Positions 27,016 to 34,501 are shown, counted from the stretch's first letter. The stretch is 45,805 nucleotides of DNA from an uncultured Bacteroidota bacterium (GCA_902635895.1 CACPPV010000010.1:1-45805), one strand, 5' to 3'. The notes: a model not told the origin generated them from the sequence alone. Numbers and translations: made by a program.

Positions 27016-28152
27016 TTAATTATCATATCCAGCATCTTCACTGTCTACATCACCTCTTTTATCAGGTTCAGTTCTGTTCCAAACTTTAATTTTATCTGTT
27101 TTGGACACCCCACTTAAAAGTTCTGCATTTACTCCATCTGAAATTCCAAGTTTAACATCTTTTCTTTCAAACTTTTGAGAAGAAGTTTCTATTTCAACAT
27201 AAGGTTTTTTGGTTTTATTGTCGTATTGTAAAAGCGCTTCGCTTATGGCCAAAACATCTACTTTCTTTTCAGCTACAATTGATGCATTTGCACTGTATCC
27301 AGCTCTAACTACATATTCGTCATCCAAATAAACTTCTCCCTCAATTTTAAATTGTATTGCCCCTGCTACTTCAGTCCCTTTAGGAGCAATTAATCTGAGT
27401 TTTGCATCGTATTCTTTACCCTCAATAGCACCAAGAGTTACTATCAATGGCATATTCACAGAAAGTTTTCCAACTTCACCCTCGTCAACTTGACCTTCGA
27501 AAATCATTTTGTTAAGATCTGCGATGGTAGCTATTATGGTTCCTGCATTAAATGTATTAGCTTGAATAACTTGATCTCCTTCTTCTACAGGAATTTCCAG
27601 TATTGTTCCTGAAACAGTTGCCCTTACATTTGTGTTGGTTATGGTGGAACCTCCAGAAGATCCTAATTTAATAATCTGTAAATCACTTTTTGCATTGGAT
27701 AAATTTTGCATGTCCTGATTATATCTCAAAGTTGCAGAATTGAAATCTTGTTCAGAAATGATTTCTTTTTCATAAAGAAGCTTATTTCTTTCAAATTCAA
27801 TTTTAGAATTGTTCATAACAATCTGAGCACTTTTTACTCTTCCCTCAGCACTATTTAAAGTTTGTTCGTTTGGAACAACTTTAATTTTTGCAATTAAATC
27901 TCCAGTAGATACCTCGTCACCCTCTTCCACATAAAGTTCCTGAATTATTCCAGCAATTTGAGGTACAACATTTACTTCATCTTCTGGTAAAACTTTTCCT
28001 GTAGCTACTATTTTATCTTCAATTGTAGCGGTTATTAAAGTTTGAGTTTCATACTGAATTGCAGATGTACTATTAGATTTTACAAAAAATGCAATTGAAA
28101 ATAATATTCCAAAGCCTAAAGCAAATAGTCCTACGTATTTTAAATATTTCAT
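27016..28152 (-). CDS. Periplasmic adaptor (HlyD/MacA membrane-fusion protein)
   Basis: 378 aa with one N-terminal membrane anchor (about 7-27, VGLFALGFGILFSIAFFV) and a periplasmic body. The lipoyl-like half motifs are VVPQIAGIIQELYVEEGDEV and VRATVSGTILEIPVEEGDQV, flanking a coiled-coil hairpin (about 100-160). The beta-barrel part follows with FEGQVDEGEVGKLSVNMP. It joins the ABC permease pair to the TolC-like duct. It lies 19 nt downstream of the second permease. The transported compound is unknown; MacAB-type pumps export macrolides, peptides or lipoprotein-like molecules. Confidence 0.93.
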   Translation of the reverse strand: MKYLKYVGLFALGFGILFSIAFFVKSNSTSAIQYETQTLITATIEDKIVATGKVLPEDEVNVVPQIAGIIQELYVEEGDEVSTGDLIAKIKVVPNEQTLNSAEGRVKSAQIVMNNSKIEFERNKLLYEKEIISEQDFNSATLRYNQDMQNLSNAKSDLQIIKLGSSGGSTITNTNVRATVSGTILEIPVEEGDQVIQANTFNAGTIIATIADLNKMIFEGQVDEGEVGKLSVNMPLIVTLGAIEGKEYDAKLRLIAPKGTEVAGAIQFKIEGEVYLDDEYVVRAGYSANASIVAEKKVDVLAISEALLQYDNKTKKPYVEIETSSQKFERKDVKLGISDGVNAELLSGVSKTDKIKVWNRTEPDKRGDVDSEDAGYDN

Positions 28153-28171
28153 TGTTATTAATTGTTTTTAA

Positions 28172-29437
28172 TTATTCTTCTCTTAATGCGTCTATTGGTT
28201 TTATACTTACTGCTCTTTGAGCAGGAATGATTCCTATTAGTGTCCCAAGTATTATCATAAATGAGAGAGCGCCTAAAACATAAGGAATTGGTACAGTTGG
28301 ATTAGTATACGGAAAGTCTGTCATATCAATTGTAGCGGCATTAATACCATACAAAACAAAAGATCCAAGTATGATTCCAATCACACCAGCTAACGTTGTT
28401 AAAAACACAGATTCCAATATTATCTGAGCTCTTACTTCTGACGGTGTTGCGCCTAGAGCACGTCTTATTCCGATTTCTTTAGTTCTTTCTTTTACAGAAA
28501 TCAATAATATATTACCTATTCCAATAACTCCAGCCAAAATTGTAGTTATACCTACAACCAAGGACAAAAAGGTTAATCCATTGGCAAAGTTCATTGTTTT
28601 TTTAAAAACTTCTCCCAAATTAAATCCTGAGATTGCTCTTTCGTCATCAGGATGTATTTTGTGTATTTCTTTTAAAGTAGCTTTGATTTCCTTTTCAACT
28701 CTTACTCCATCTACATCATCTTCTGCTGCTATCATGAAAAAATTAACATTTTCTCCTGTGTTAAAAATTTTCTTAAAAGTTGCAAAAGGAATATAAATAT
28801 CACCATCATCACCAAAACCTCCTCCTTGCACAAATTTGTGAACTCCCACAACTCTAAAGTTCATTTTATTTATACTAATAAATTTTCCGATAGGATTTTC
28901 GTCTTCCTCAAACAACTCTTGTTGTGTTCTTTCTCCAATAACACAAACTTTTCGTTCGTATTTAATATCTGATTCGTTTATAAATCTTCCACCATCGTAA
29001 ATTTTTGATGTTGCAATCTTAATGTATTCAGGAAACTCTCCATAAATAGCATATGTACCTGTTTTATTTCCTCTTACTATATTGCCTCCAGCTGAGCCAA
29101 AGACTCCTGCAACATTTCTTGGAGCAATAAACTTGATATCTTTTACTTTTTTCTTAATAACATCTACATCACTTAATTTAAGTTGAATTCCTCTTTCTGC
29201 TTTATAGCCAGCATAGGGAAGGCTTGTATACTGAGCCCAAATAAATATACTATTTGAAGCGATAGACTGAAATGCTCTCTCAAATCCATTGTCCAGACCT
29301 TTAGAAGATCCCGCAAGTGTTATATAGATAAAGATTCCCCATAAAACTCCTATCATAGTTATTATAGTTCTTGTTCTGTTTTTTTGGATTGATCCAAAAA
29401 TCTCTTGCCACGTATCTTTATCAAGTAATCTTTTCAT
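28172..29437 (-). CDS. ABC transporter permease, MacB/FtsX type (second permease)
   Basis: 421 aa with four membrane spans, one near the N-terminus (about 25-45) and three in the C-terminal FtsX domain, with a large periplasmic MacB_PCD domain between. The FtsX-family motif V-K-E-R-T-K-E-I-G-I-R-R-A-L-G-A lies at the cytoplasmic loop after span 2, and the C-terminus ends AVSIKPIDALREE. No ATPase domain is fused. It follows a paralogous permease gene with a gap of 1 nt, so the pump probably has a heterodimeric membrane core. Confidence 0.93.
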   Translation of the reverse strand: MKRLLDKDTWQEIFGSIQKNRTRTIITMIGVLWGIFIYITLAGSSKGLDNGFERAFQSIASNSIFIWAQYTSLPYAGYKAERGIQLKLSDVDVIKKKVKDIKFIAPRNVAGVFGSAGGNIVRGNKTGTYAIYGEFPEYIKIATSKIYDGGRFINESDIKYERKVCVIGERTQQELFEEDENPIGKFISINKMNFRVVGVHKFVQGGGFGDDGDIYIPFATFKKIFNTGENVNFFMIAAEDDVDGVRVEKEIKATLKEIHKIHPDDERAISGFNLGEVFKKTMNFANGLTFLSLVVGITTILAGVIGIGNILLISVKERTKEIGIRRALGATPSEVRAQIILESVFLTTLAGVIGIILGSFVLYGINAATIDMTDFPYTNPTVPIPYVLGALSFMIILGTLIGIIPAQRAVSIKPIDALREE

Positions 29438-29438
29438 A

Positions 29439-30671
29439 TTATTCGTCTCTTAAAGCTTCAATAGGTTTAATTTGAGCAGCTCTTTTCGCTGGTAAATATC
29501 CAGCAAATGCTCCAAAAATGATTAATAAAATCGTAGCAGCAATTCCAGTGGAAATATCAATACTAGGATCTGTGATATAGTATTCTTCCTCCAATTTATC
29601 TCCAATAAAATTTAATAATCCAACACCAATCAATAATCCAAAATATCCAGAAATTGTTGTAATAAAAATTGATTCATGAAGTATCATACCAACTATAGAT
29701 TTTGGAGTAGCACCTATAGCTTTTCTTATACCAAGCTCTTTAGTTCTTTCTTTAACTACAAAAACCATAATATTAGAAATTCCTATAATCCCTGCAAGAA
29801 GAGTTCCAATACCAACAAATGAAATAATATACTGCAACACTGAAGCAAATTGGTCGTTTTCTTTCAAGTCGCTTGAAGCACTTCTTATAAAAATCCCTCT
29901 TGGATCTTTAGGATCAATAAACTTTTTCTGTTTCATGTATTTTTTTAACTGCTTTTCAAAAGCTACCGCTCCAGCAAAACCAATTTCAGGTTTGTAAGAA
30001 ATTATAATTTGATCCACTTTATCAGTACTTTTTCTAATGGACTGAACTGTTGTGTATGGAGCATAAATTATTCGTTCTTCTCTATCACCTCCGTCATCTT
30101 GAAAGACCCCAACTACTTTCCATGACCTTCCGCCACCGCTAATAAATTTTCCAACACCATCTTCTCCTTTAAACAGATCTTGCTCAACAAGTCTTCCAAT
30201 TACTACATTTCTTTCTTTATTTTCAACATCTAAACCATTAATATATCTTCCCCTCATTATAATAGTCATCTCATTTTTTTGATGAGATGGTCCAACACCT
30301 CTTATGGAATAGTTATTAGATTCCAATTTATAACCAACGTTTCCGCTAAAAGAAATTCTTGGAGTCATTCCTTCAATATAAAAATCAAATCTTTTCTGAA
30401 TATCCTCCATATCGTCATTATCAAACTCAATTCTTCGATTAGCTTCATAACCCATGTAAGGTTTTGATGTTCTTGATGGATTTAACCATATTGTGTTTAA
30501 TGCATCGTCTTTAAAGAATTTTTCAAAAGTATTTCTAAGTCCGTTTCCAAAACCAAAAAGAACCACAAAAATTAGAATACCTAAAGCCACAGTAAAACCT
30601 GAAAGAAAAGTTCTAAGCTTATTCTTATTTATTGTTTCAAATATTTCTAACCAGCGGTCTCTACTAAACAT
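29439..30671 (-). CDS. ABC transporter permease, MacB/FtsX type (first permease)
   Basis: 410 aa, the same architecture as its downstream neighbour: one N-terminal span, a MacB_PCD periplasmic domain, and three C-terminal spans. The cytoplasmic loop motif is V-K-E-R-T-K-E-L-G-I-R-K-A-I-G-A, and the end is AAQIKPIEALRDE. The two permeases are clearly related but diverged. Its ATG overlaps the stop of the ATPase gene by 1 nt (TAATG), indicating translational coupling. Confidence 0.93.
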   Translation of the reverse strand: MFSRDRWLEIFETINKNKLRTFLSGFTVALGILIFVVLFGFGNGLRNTFEKFFKDDALNTIWLNPSRTSKPYMGYEANRRIEFDNDDMEDIQKRFDFYIEGMTPRISFSGNVGYKLESNNYSIRGVGPSHQKNEMTIIMRGRYINGLDVENKERNVVIGRLVEQDLFKGEDGVGKFISGGGRSWKVVGVFQDDGGDREERIIYAPYTTVQSIRKSTDKVDQIIISYKPEIGFAGAVAFEKQLKKYMKQKKFIDPKDPRGIFIRSASSDLKENDQFASVLQYIISFVGIGTLLAGIIGISNIMVFVVKERTKELGIRKAIGATPKSIVGMILHESIFITTISGYFGLLIGVGLLNFIGDKLEEEYYITDPSIDISTGIAATILLIIFGAFAGYLPAKRAAQIKPIEALRDE

Positions 30672-31363
30672 TATATTGCACTTTTCATTTTATTTTTTTT
30701 GTCCTCCATGATCACTCCATCTTTTAACCTAACTATTCTAGAACACATTTTTGCAATATCTTCTTCATGGGTGACAATCAAAATAGTTTTTCCAGATTTA
30801 TTGATTTGCTGAATCAAAGCCATAACTTCTTTAGATGTTTTAGAATCTAAAGCTCCTGTTGGTTCATCAGCAAGTAGAACTTTTGGCTTTGAAGCCATAG
30901 CTCTAGCTATAGCAACTCTTTGTTTTTGACCTCCAGACAATTCGCTTGGCAGATGTGTTGCCCACTCTTTAAGTCCAACATCCTCTAAATAATTTAAAGC
31001 TGTTTCTTCTCGATCTTTTCTTTTTAACCCTTGATAATATAAAGGGAGTGTTACATTTTCAAGTGCCGTTTTATAATTTATTAAATTAAAAGATTGGAAA
31101 ACAAAACCTAAAAACTTGTTTCGGTAATTAGCTGCTTTGGTCTCATCAAGATTTTTAATAGGAACTCCATCAAGCTCGTAAGAACCTGAATCTAGTAAAT
31201 CCAACATTCCTAAAATATTTAAAAGGGTCGATTTACCTGATCCTGAAGATCCCATAATAGCAACAAGTTCGCCTTCTTCGACATTAAAATTTATTCCTTT
31301 TAAAACGTGTAGAGAATTTGAGCCCATTTTATAGGACTTATGTAAATCTTTTATCTTAATCAT
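30671..31363 (-). CDS. ABC transporter ATP-binding protein (LolD/MacB-like)
   Basis: 230 aa nucleotide-binding domain. Walker A GSSGSGKS is at 38-45, the Q-loop is FVFQSFNL near 88, the signature LSGGQKQRVAIARA begins at 142, Walker B LLADEPTGALD is around 163-173 and the switch His is in IVTHEED. These features fit the MacB/LolD group that works with FtsX-type permeases. It is the first gene of the exporter operon; the 64-bp gap upstream to the winged-helix gene shows an AT-rich stretch but no promoter I can match with both boxes. Confidence 0.95.
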   Translation of the reverse strand: MIKIKDLHKSYKMGSNSLHVLKGINFNVEEGELVAIMGSSGSGKSTLLNILGMLDLLDSGSYELDGVPIKNLDETKAANYRNKFLGFVFQSFNLINYKTALENVTLPLYYQGLKRKDREETALNYLEDVGLKEWATHLPSELSGGQKQRVAIARAMASKPKVLLADEPTGALDSKTSKEVMALIQQINKSGKTILIVTHEEDIAKMCSRIVRLKDGVIMEDKKNKMKSAI

Positions 31364-31427
31364 AATTATTAGTTGTTATTCTATTTAGATCAATAAATGT
31401 GCCCAAAGTTTAATTAATTATTTGTTT

Positions 31428-31706
31428 TTATTTATACGTTAATAATTGGTTATAAAATTCTTCAAATGATTTTTTTCCTTTTTTAGTAATTGAATAATCT
31501 GTTGTAGGATAACTTTTTTGAAAATATTTTTCAATTTTAATTAATCCCGCTTCATTTAACTTCTTTAACTGAATACTTAAATTTCCTTTGGAGGAATCAG
31601 TAACATCAAGAAGCGCCTTAAATGTACAGGTCTCTACTGTTATTAAAAAAGATATTGTTTTGAGCCTTATTGGGTTAAACAATAATTTTTCTATTTCCTT
31701 ATTCAT
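31428..31706 (-). CDS. Small winged-helix transcriptional regulator
   Basis: 92-aa single-domain protein. The helix-turn-helix runs from about residue 8 to 60 (NPIRLKTISFLITVETCTFK, then DSSKGNLSIQLKKLNEAGLI, the recognition helix) and a wing with KKGKKSFEEFYNQLL completes the fold. It resembles the winged-helix family with an ArsR/MarR-like core (HTH_34 type). Cysteine 23 is single, so no obvious metal site. It starts 2 nt after the stop of the membrane protein gene 31709-32320, so the pair is one unit, and a palindrome just upstream of that unit is a candidate site for it. Confidence 0.85.
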   Translation of the reverse strand: MNKEIEKLLFNPIRLKTISFLITVETCTFKALLDVTDSSKGNLSIQLKKLNEAGLIKIEKYFQKSYPTTDYSITKKGKKSFEEFYNQLLTYK

Positions 31707-31708
31707 CT

Positions 31709-32320
31709 TTATAATTCTTCTTCTTCCTCTACTACGTGAAAATAATGCAACATCACATCAGCTTTGGGATAATAAAGAGACAATCCTGGAATCAACATAC
31801 CAAAGGTAATACCTATGACATTAACTAATAATAAATTTAGACCTGGATTGTAATAAGTATATACAGTAAAAATTAGAAGCCCAACTCCTCCAATAGTAAT
31901 GTTATGAAATTTTATAATTAGCCCTGTCATAATCAAAACAATTGATAACAGAAATAATACATCTTGAACAGGATTTACATTATATACTAAAGAGATTCCA
32001 ACTGTAAAAATCCAAGCTAATCCAAAAACTGACCAGATAATTCTAATTACTCTATCAAGCTGAGTTTCATATCCAATTTTAATACCAGATCTAATATTAT
32101 AATAAGTCGTATACACCATTCCAATTAATGGAATTGACACCCAATAAATTGCTGCTGAATAATAACTGTATTGAACTATTTCAGGGAAAAAATAATGAAA
32201 TAAACTCATTGCAATTATTACTACTGACCAAAAAATCAAGTTAAAACCCATAGGCTTTAAATTGGTTTTTGTTTGCTTTATTGCATTATTAATAACATTT
32301 AGTTGTTCTTCTTTAGTCAT
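31709..32320 (-). CDS. Six-span membrane protein of unknown function, partner of the winged-helix regulator
   Basis: 203 aa. After a short charged N-terminus (MTKEEQLNVINNAIKQTKTN), hydrophobic stretches at about 25-45, 55-75, 90-112, 117-135, 138-155 and 160-180 suggest six membrane spans, ending in a very acidic tail (EEEEEL). I recognise no catalytic motif. Two-gene units of a winged-helix regulator and such a membrane protein are frequent in Bacteroidota, where the membrane protein may sense or sequester the regulator; that is conjecture. It lies 51 nt after pspC and probably has its own promoter. Confidence 0.75.
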   Translation of the reverse strand: MTKEEQLNVINNAIKQTKTNLKPMGFNLIFWSVVIIAMSLFHYFFPEIVQYSYYSAAIYWVSIPLIGMVYTTYYNIRSGIKIGYETQLDRVIRIIWSVFGLAWIFTVGISLVYNVNPVQDVLFLLSIVLIMTGLIIKFHNITIGGVGLLIFTVYTYYNPGLNLLLVNVIGITFGMLIPGLSLYYPKADVMLHYFHVVEEEEEL

Positions 32321-32343
32321 AATTATTTTTATAAAAATTTTAA

Positions 32344-32362
32344 CAAATATAAACTAGTTTAT
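32344..32362 (-). promoter_or_regulatory. Promoter -7 element overlapped by a 14-bp palindrome
   Basis: On the minus strand, TATATTTG (32351-32344) is an exact TAnnTTTG element, 23 nt before the membrane protein ATG. A perfect palindrome ATAAACTAGTTTAT spans 32349-32362 and overlaps the element, an ordinary place for a repressor to block transcription. The winged-helix protein encoded at 31428-31706 is the natural candidate. No clear -33 box was found. Confidence 0.5.
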
Positions 32363-32371
32363 TTTATAAAC

Positions 32372-33628
32372 CTAATATATCCATTTGTAATAGAATGAAT
32401 TATTTTCAAAGCCTGAAATCCAAAAAGGTAAAAGATCTAAATCTTGTAAAATAAAAATAACACTTGGTATTGAAACAATTATGAGAATTAAAAATGTAAT
32501 CCAAATAAAAATCAAGAACATAAAAAAATACAAATTAGATTTTCTTTGAAATAAAACATAAAAAGATATGATCAAAGAGATAATTATAGTTAGTATCAAA
32601 AAAATGATTGAAAATATTGTAAAATAATCAGGAACAGCATTTAATAGTTCATAAAAATCTGGATCATTTTCTCTGTTGATGTCTTCAAAAAGTATTCTTG
32701 AAAACACTAACAACAAAATAGAATAAAAGACAATAAGAGTTGAAGAAACTATAAAAAATACTCCTTTAAAAACAAAAACTCCAATTTTTAAAAAAGCATT
32801 AATTAAGGGAGCTATAAGCCTAAACGGAAATAAAAAAATCTTAGTTAACGTATTTTCTGGACTATTTAGATTTTTGGTTTTTTTTTTAATGAAGTCCTCA
32901 ATATTAGATAAATTCACATTAAAGCCAGACATATTCATTTTCTCTCCTATTGTTTTAGCTTCTTTGGTAAAAAACCATAACAGCAGGTAAAACAATAGTC
33001 CCGCTCCTCCAAAGAATAAACTAGCAACAAAAATAACTCTAACAACGGTTACATCTATTTTTAAGTAATTAGAGAGTCCTTTTGAAACTCCTCCAATTAT
33101 TCCGTTCTCTTTATCTCTATATAATTTTTTTCTAAAATTAGGATCAAAATCTTTAGATGGGACTCCAATCCATAAAATTATGTAGACAAGTAACTGTAAT
33201 GGAGCAGCTATAAAAAATATAGTTCTAACAATAATTGGGTCAATCTTAAAGTATTGTGCAATACCTGAACAGACTCCGGCTATAATTCTATTACTACTGT
33301 CGCGATAAAGTTTTCCTTTAGTATTTTCATTTTCTTTGAAAGACTCATCTTCTAAATCATCGTATATCTCCTTGAAATCATCTAAAGAACCCATAATTTG
33401 TATGACTTCTTTAACATCAATCAAATTAACATATTGTTTTCCTGAAGATAATTTAGAAGAAAAGTTTTCTGCAATTCTAAGTTCAAAGTCACTAATAATT
33501 TCAGAATCATTTTCCATTTTTTGAAAATAATTTTTTATTGAATCTAGATATGTTTTCAAAATTTGATATGCATCTTCTTCTACATTGAAAATTGAATATC
33601 CTAGACTAATTGTAAATGTTTTTTTCAT
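32372..33628 (-). CDS. Membrane protein with two PspC domains
   Basis: 418 aa. An N-terminal cytoplasmic region (1 to about 100, starting MKKTFTISLGYSIFNVEEDA) is the type often found before PspC in flavobacteria. Two PspC domains follow at about 107-158 (RDSSNRIIAGVCSGIAQYFK) and 169-221 (RDKENGIIGGVSKGLSNYLK), each with the R-D-x-x-N/x-x-I-x-G-V motif and a membrane span. The rest has about four more spans and short loops. PspC family proteins sense or buffer envelope stress at the inner membrane. It lies 12 nt after a 25-codon cationic peptide ORF, behind a PadR regulator gene. Confidence 0.88.
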   Translation of the reverse strand: MKKTFTISLGYSIFNVEEDAYQILKTYLDSIKNYFQKMENDSEIISDFELRIAENFSSKLSSGKQYVNLIDVKEVIQIMGSLDDFKEIYDDLEDESFKENENTKGKLYRDSSNRIIAGVCSGIAQYFKIDPIIVRTIFFIAAPLQLLVYIILWIGVPSKDFDPNFRKKLYRDKENGIIGGVSKGLSNYLKIDVTVVRVIFVASLFFGGAGLLFYLLLWFFTKEAKTIGEKMNMSGFNVNLSNIEDFIKKKTKNLNSPENTLTKIFLFPFRLIAPLINAFLKIGVFVFKGVFFIVSSTLIVFYSILLLVFSRILFEDINRENDPDFYELLNAVPDYFTIFSIIFLILTIIISLIISFYVLFQRKSNLYFFMFLIFIWITFLILIIVSIPSVIFILQDLDLLPFWISGFENNSFYYKWIY

Positions 33629-33640
33629 TTTTATATATAA

Positions 33641-33718
33641 TTAACTTTTTAACCATTTTAGAATTTTCATTAGAATTTTAATTTTAAATTCTAGTAATCT
33701 TAGAAATAGTTTTTTCAT
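33641..33718 (-). CDS. Putative 25-aa cationic amphipathic micropeptide
   Basis: An ORF of 25 codons that begins inside the PadR stop (ATGA overlap, 4 nt) and ends 12 nt before pspC. The translation carries eight Lys/Arg (positions 2, 3, 7, 12, 14, 18, 21, 24) against one Glu (10), and most other residues are Leu, Ile, Phe, Met or Trp, a composition and spacing that would make an amphipathic helix (start MKKLFLRLLEFK, end LKWLKS). No family recognised. The exact ATGA coupling and the fact that it fills the whole PadR-PspC gap favour translation; the alternative is that it is chance in an AT-rich gap. It could bind membranes or PspC. Confidence 0.5.
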   Translation of the reverse strand: MKKLFLRLLEFKIKILMKILKWLKS

Positions 33719-34047
33719 TTTTTAGTTTTAAGTAGTTTTTTAACTGAACTATTTATATCACTCCAAGAAACTACTAACTCTTTTAAATGTTCTAATCCGT
33801 GATTAGTAATTGAATAATACTTTCTTGGTGGACCTTGAGTTGATTCCTTCCAAACGTGTTGTATGTAGTTTGATTTTTTTAATCTACTCAATAGAGGATA
33901 AACTGTTCCCTCAACTACAATTATTTCAGAATTTTTCAATTCTTCAATTATTTCTGAAGCATATACTTCTTTAATTGAAACAATCTGTAAAACACAAAAT
34001 TCTAATAATCCTTTTCTTATTTGTATTTTAAAATTTTCTGTACTCAA
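33715..34047 (-). CDS. PadR family transcriptional regulator
   Basis: 110-aa PadR winged-helix protein. Landmarks: IRKGLLEFCVLQIVSIKEVYASEIIEELKN (first helices), EGTVYPLLSRLKKSNYI (recognition helix, T-V-Y-P-x-L-x-R-L) and the wing GPPRKYYSITNHGLEHL. PadR proteins usually repress their own operon. The start codon is TTG (34047); no in-frame ATG gives a complete domain. A 103-bp gap separates it from the lipoprotein gene upstream. Its TGA stop is shared with the ATG of the 25-aa peptide ORF. A strong inverted repeat 5' of the whole operon (34476-34501) is a likely operator. Confidence 0.9.
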   Translation of the reverse strand: MSTENFKIQIRKGLLEFCVLQIVSIKEVYASEIIEELKNSEIIVVEGTVYPLLSRLKKSNYIQHVWKESTQGPPRKYYSITNHGLEHLKELVVSWSDINSSVKKLLKTKK

Positions 34048-34071
34048 TTTTATTTTAAATTGATAGTTAGT

Positions 34072-34096
34072 AAAAAACCGAACCTTGTATTGGTCC
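34072..34096 (-). terminator. Weak terminator-like hairpin between lipoprotein and padR genes
   Basis: On the minus strand, GGACC (34096-34092), a 7-nt loop AATACAA, then GGTTC (34084-34080) form a 5-bp stem with one G-U, followed by CGG and a run of six T. A longer-range stem, AAGCCGAA with TTCGGTTT, shares part of the same segment. It might attenuate transcription into padR. Stability is low and this is tentative. Confidence 0.25.
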
Positions 34097-34150
34097 TTTT
34101 AAATCAAAATAATAAATATGTGGAATAATTTCAGATTCGGCTTTATAGTG

Positions 34151-34369
34151 TTATTCTAATTCAGTTTTTTTGATTGTTATAACGATAATCTCCTTTCCAT
34201 CCTCCCTTTTTTCCTCCGAAGTTATTGTCCATTCACCTTGTACTCCCTCCAAGTTTTCGTCGTCAATTGTTAAATTAATATCACTTTTAACAGAAACATT
34301 TGGTTTTACATCAAATCCACATGAAGTTAAAGTAAAAGCCATTAGTAATAAGTAAATTGTTTTTTTCAT
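34151..34369 (-). CDS. Small lipoprotein, unknown function
   Basis: 72 aa. A lipoprotein signal with lipobox L-T-S-C places the acylated Cys at residue 17. The mature part is about 55 residues, acidic, and contains VKSDINLTIDDENLEG and GEWTITSEEKREDGKEIIVI, suggesting a few beta strands. No family recognised. The ATG overlaps the stop of the 31-codon membrane ORF by ATGA, so translation is probably coupled. Position at the head of a PadR-PspC operon suggests an envelope role. Confidence 0.75.
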   Translation of the reverse strand: MKKTIYLLLMAFTLTSCGFDVKPNVSVKSDINLTIDDENLEGVQGEWTITSEEKREDGKEIIVITIKKTELE

Positions 34370-34461
34370 TTTTTATTTTTAATTGATTTGTAACTAACTA
34401 AGGCAAAAACCAGCATTATAATTAACACCATAACTTCTCGCCAACTTATAAGTATATCCAT
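34366..34461 (-). CDS. Putative 31-aa single-span membrane micropeptide
   Basis: A 31-codon ORF starting MDILISWREVMVLIIM with a hydrophobic core of about 14 residues (VMVLIIMLVFALVS) and a basic C-terminal tail (YKSIKNKK), the signature of a single inner-membrane span with cytoplasmic tail. It is the first ORF after the promoter at 34503-34533 and ends in an ATGA overlap with the lipoprotein start. Its reading frame fills the leader region exactly. No family recognised; not a signal peptide of the next gene, which is in another frame. Confidence 0.5.
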   Translation of the reverse strand: MDILISWREVMVLIIMLVFALVSYKSIKNKK

Positions 34462-34475
34462 TTTATATTATTTAT

Positions 34476-34501
34476 TGCATAGTACTATGCATTACATAGT
34501 A
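34476..34501 (-). promoter_or_regulatory. Probable PadR operator: palindrome plus a third half-site
   Basis: TGCATAGTACTATGCA at 34476-34491 is a perfect 16-bp palindrome. A further CATAGTA half-site at 34495-34501 forms a second inverted repeat with TACTATG at 34483-34489 (5-nt spacer). This array lies just downstream of the -7 box at 34503-34510, covering the expected transcription start. Its position is right for autorepression, and its half-site resembles the A-T-G-T/A-C-A-T type sites of PadR proteins; assignment to the downstream PadR is inference. Confidence 0.6.
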
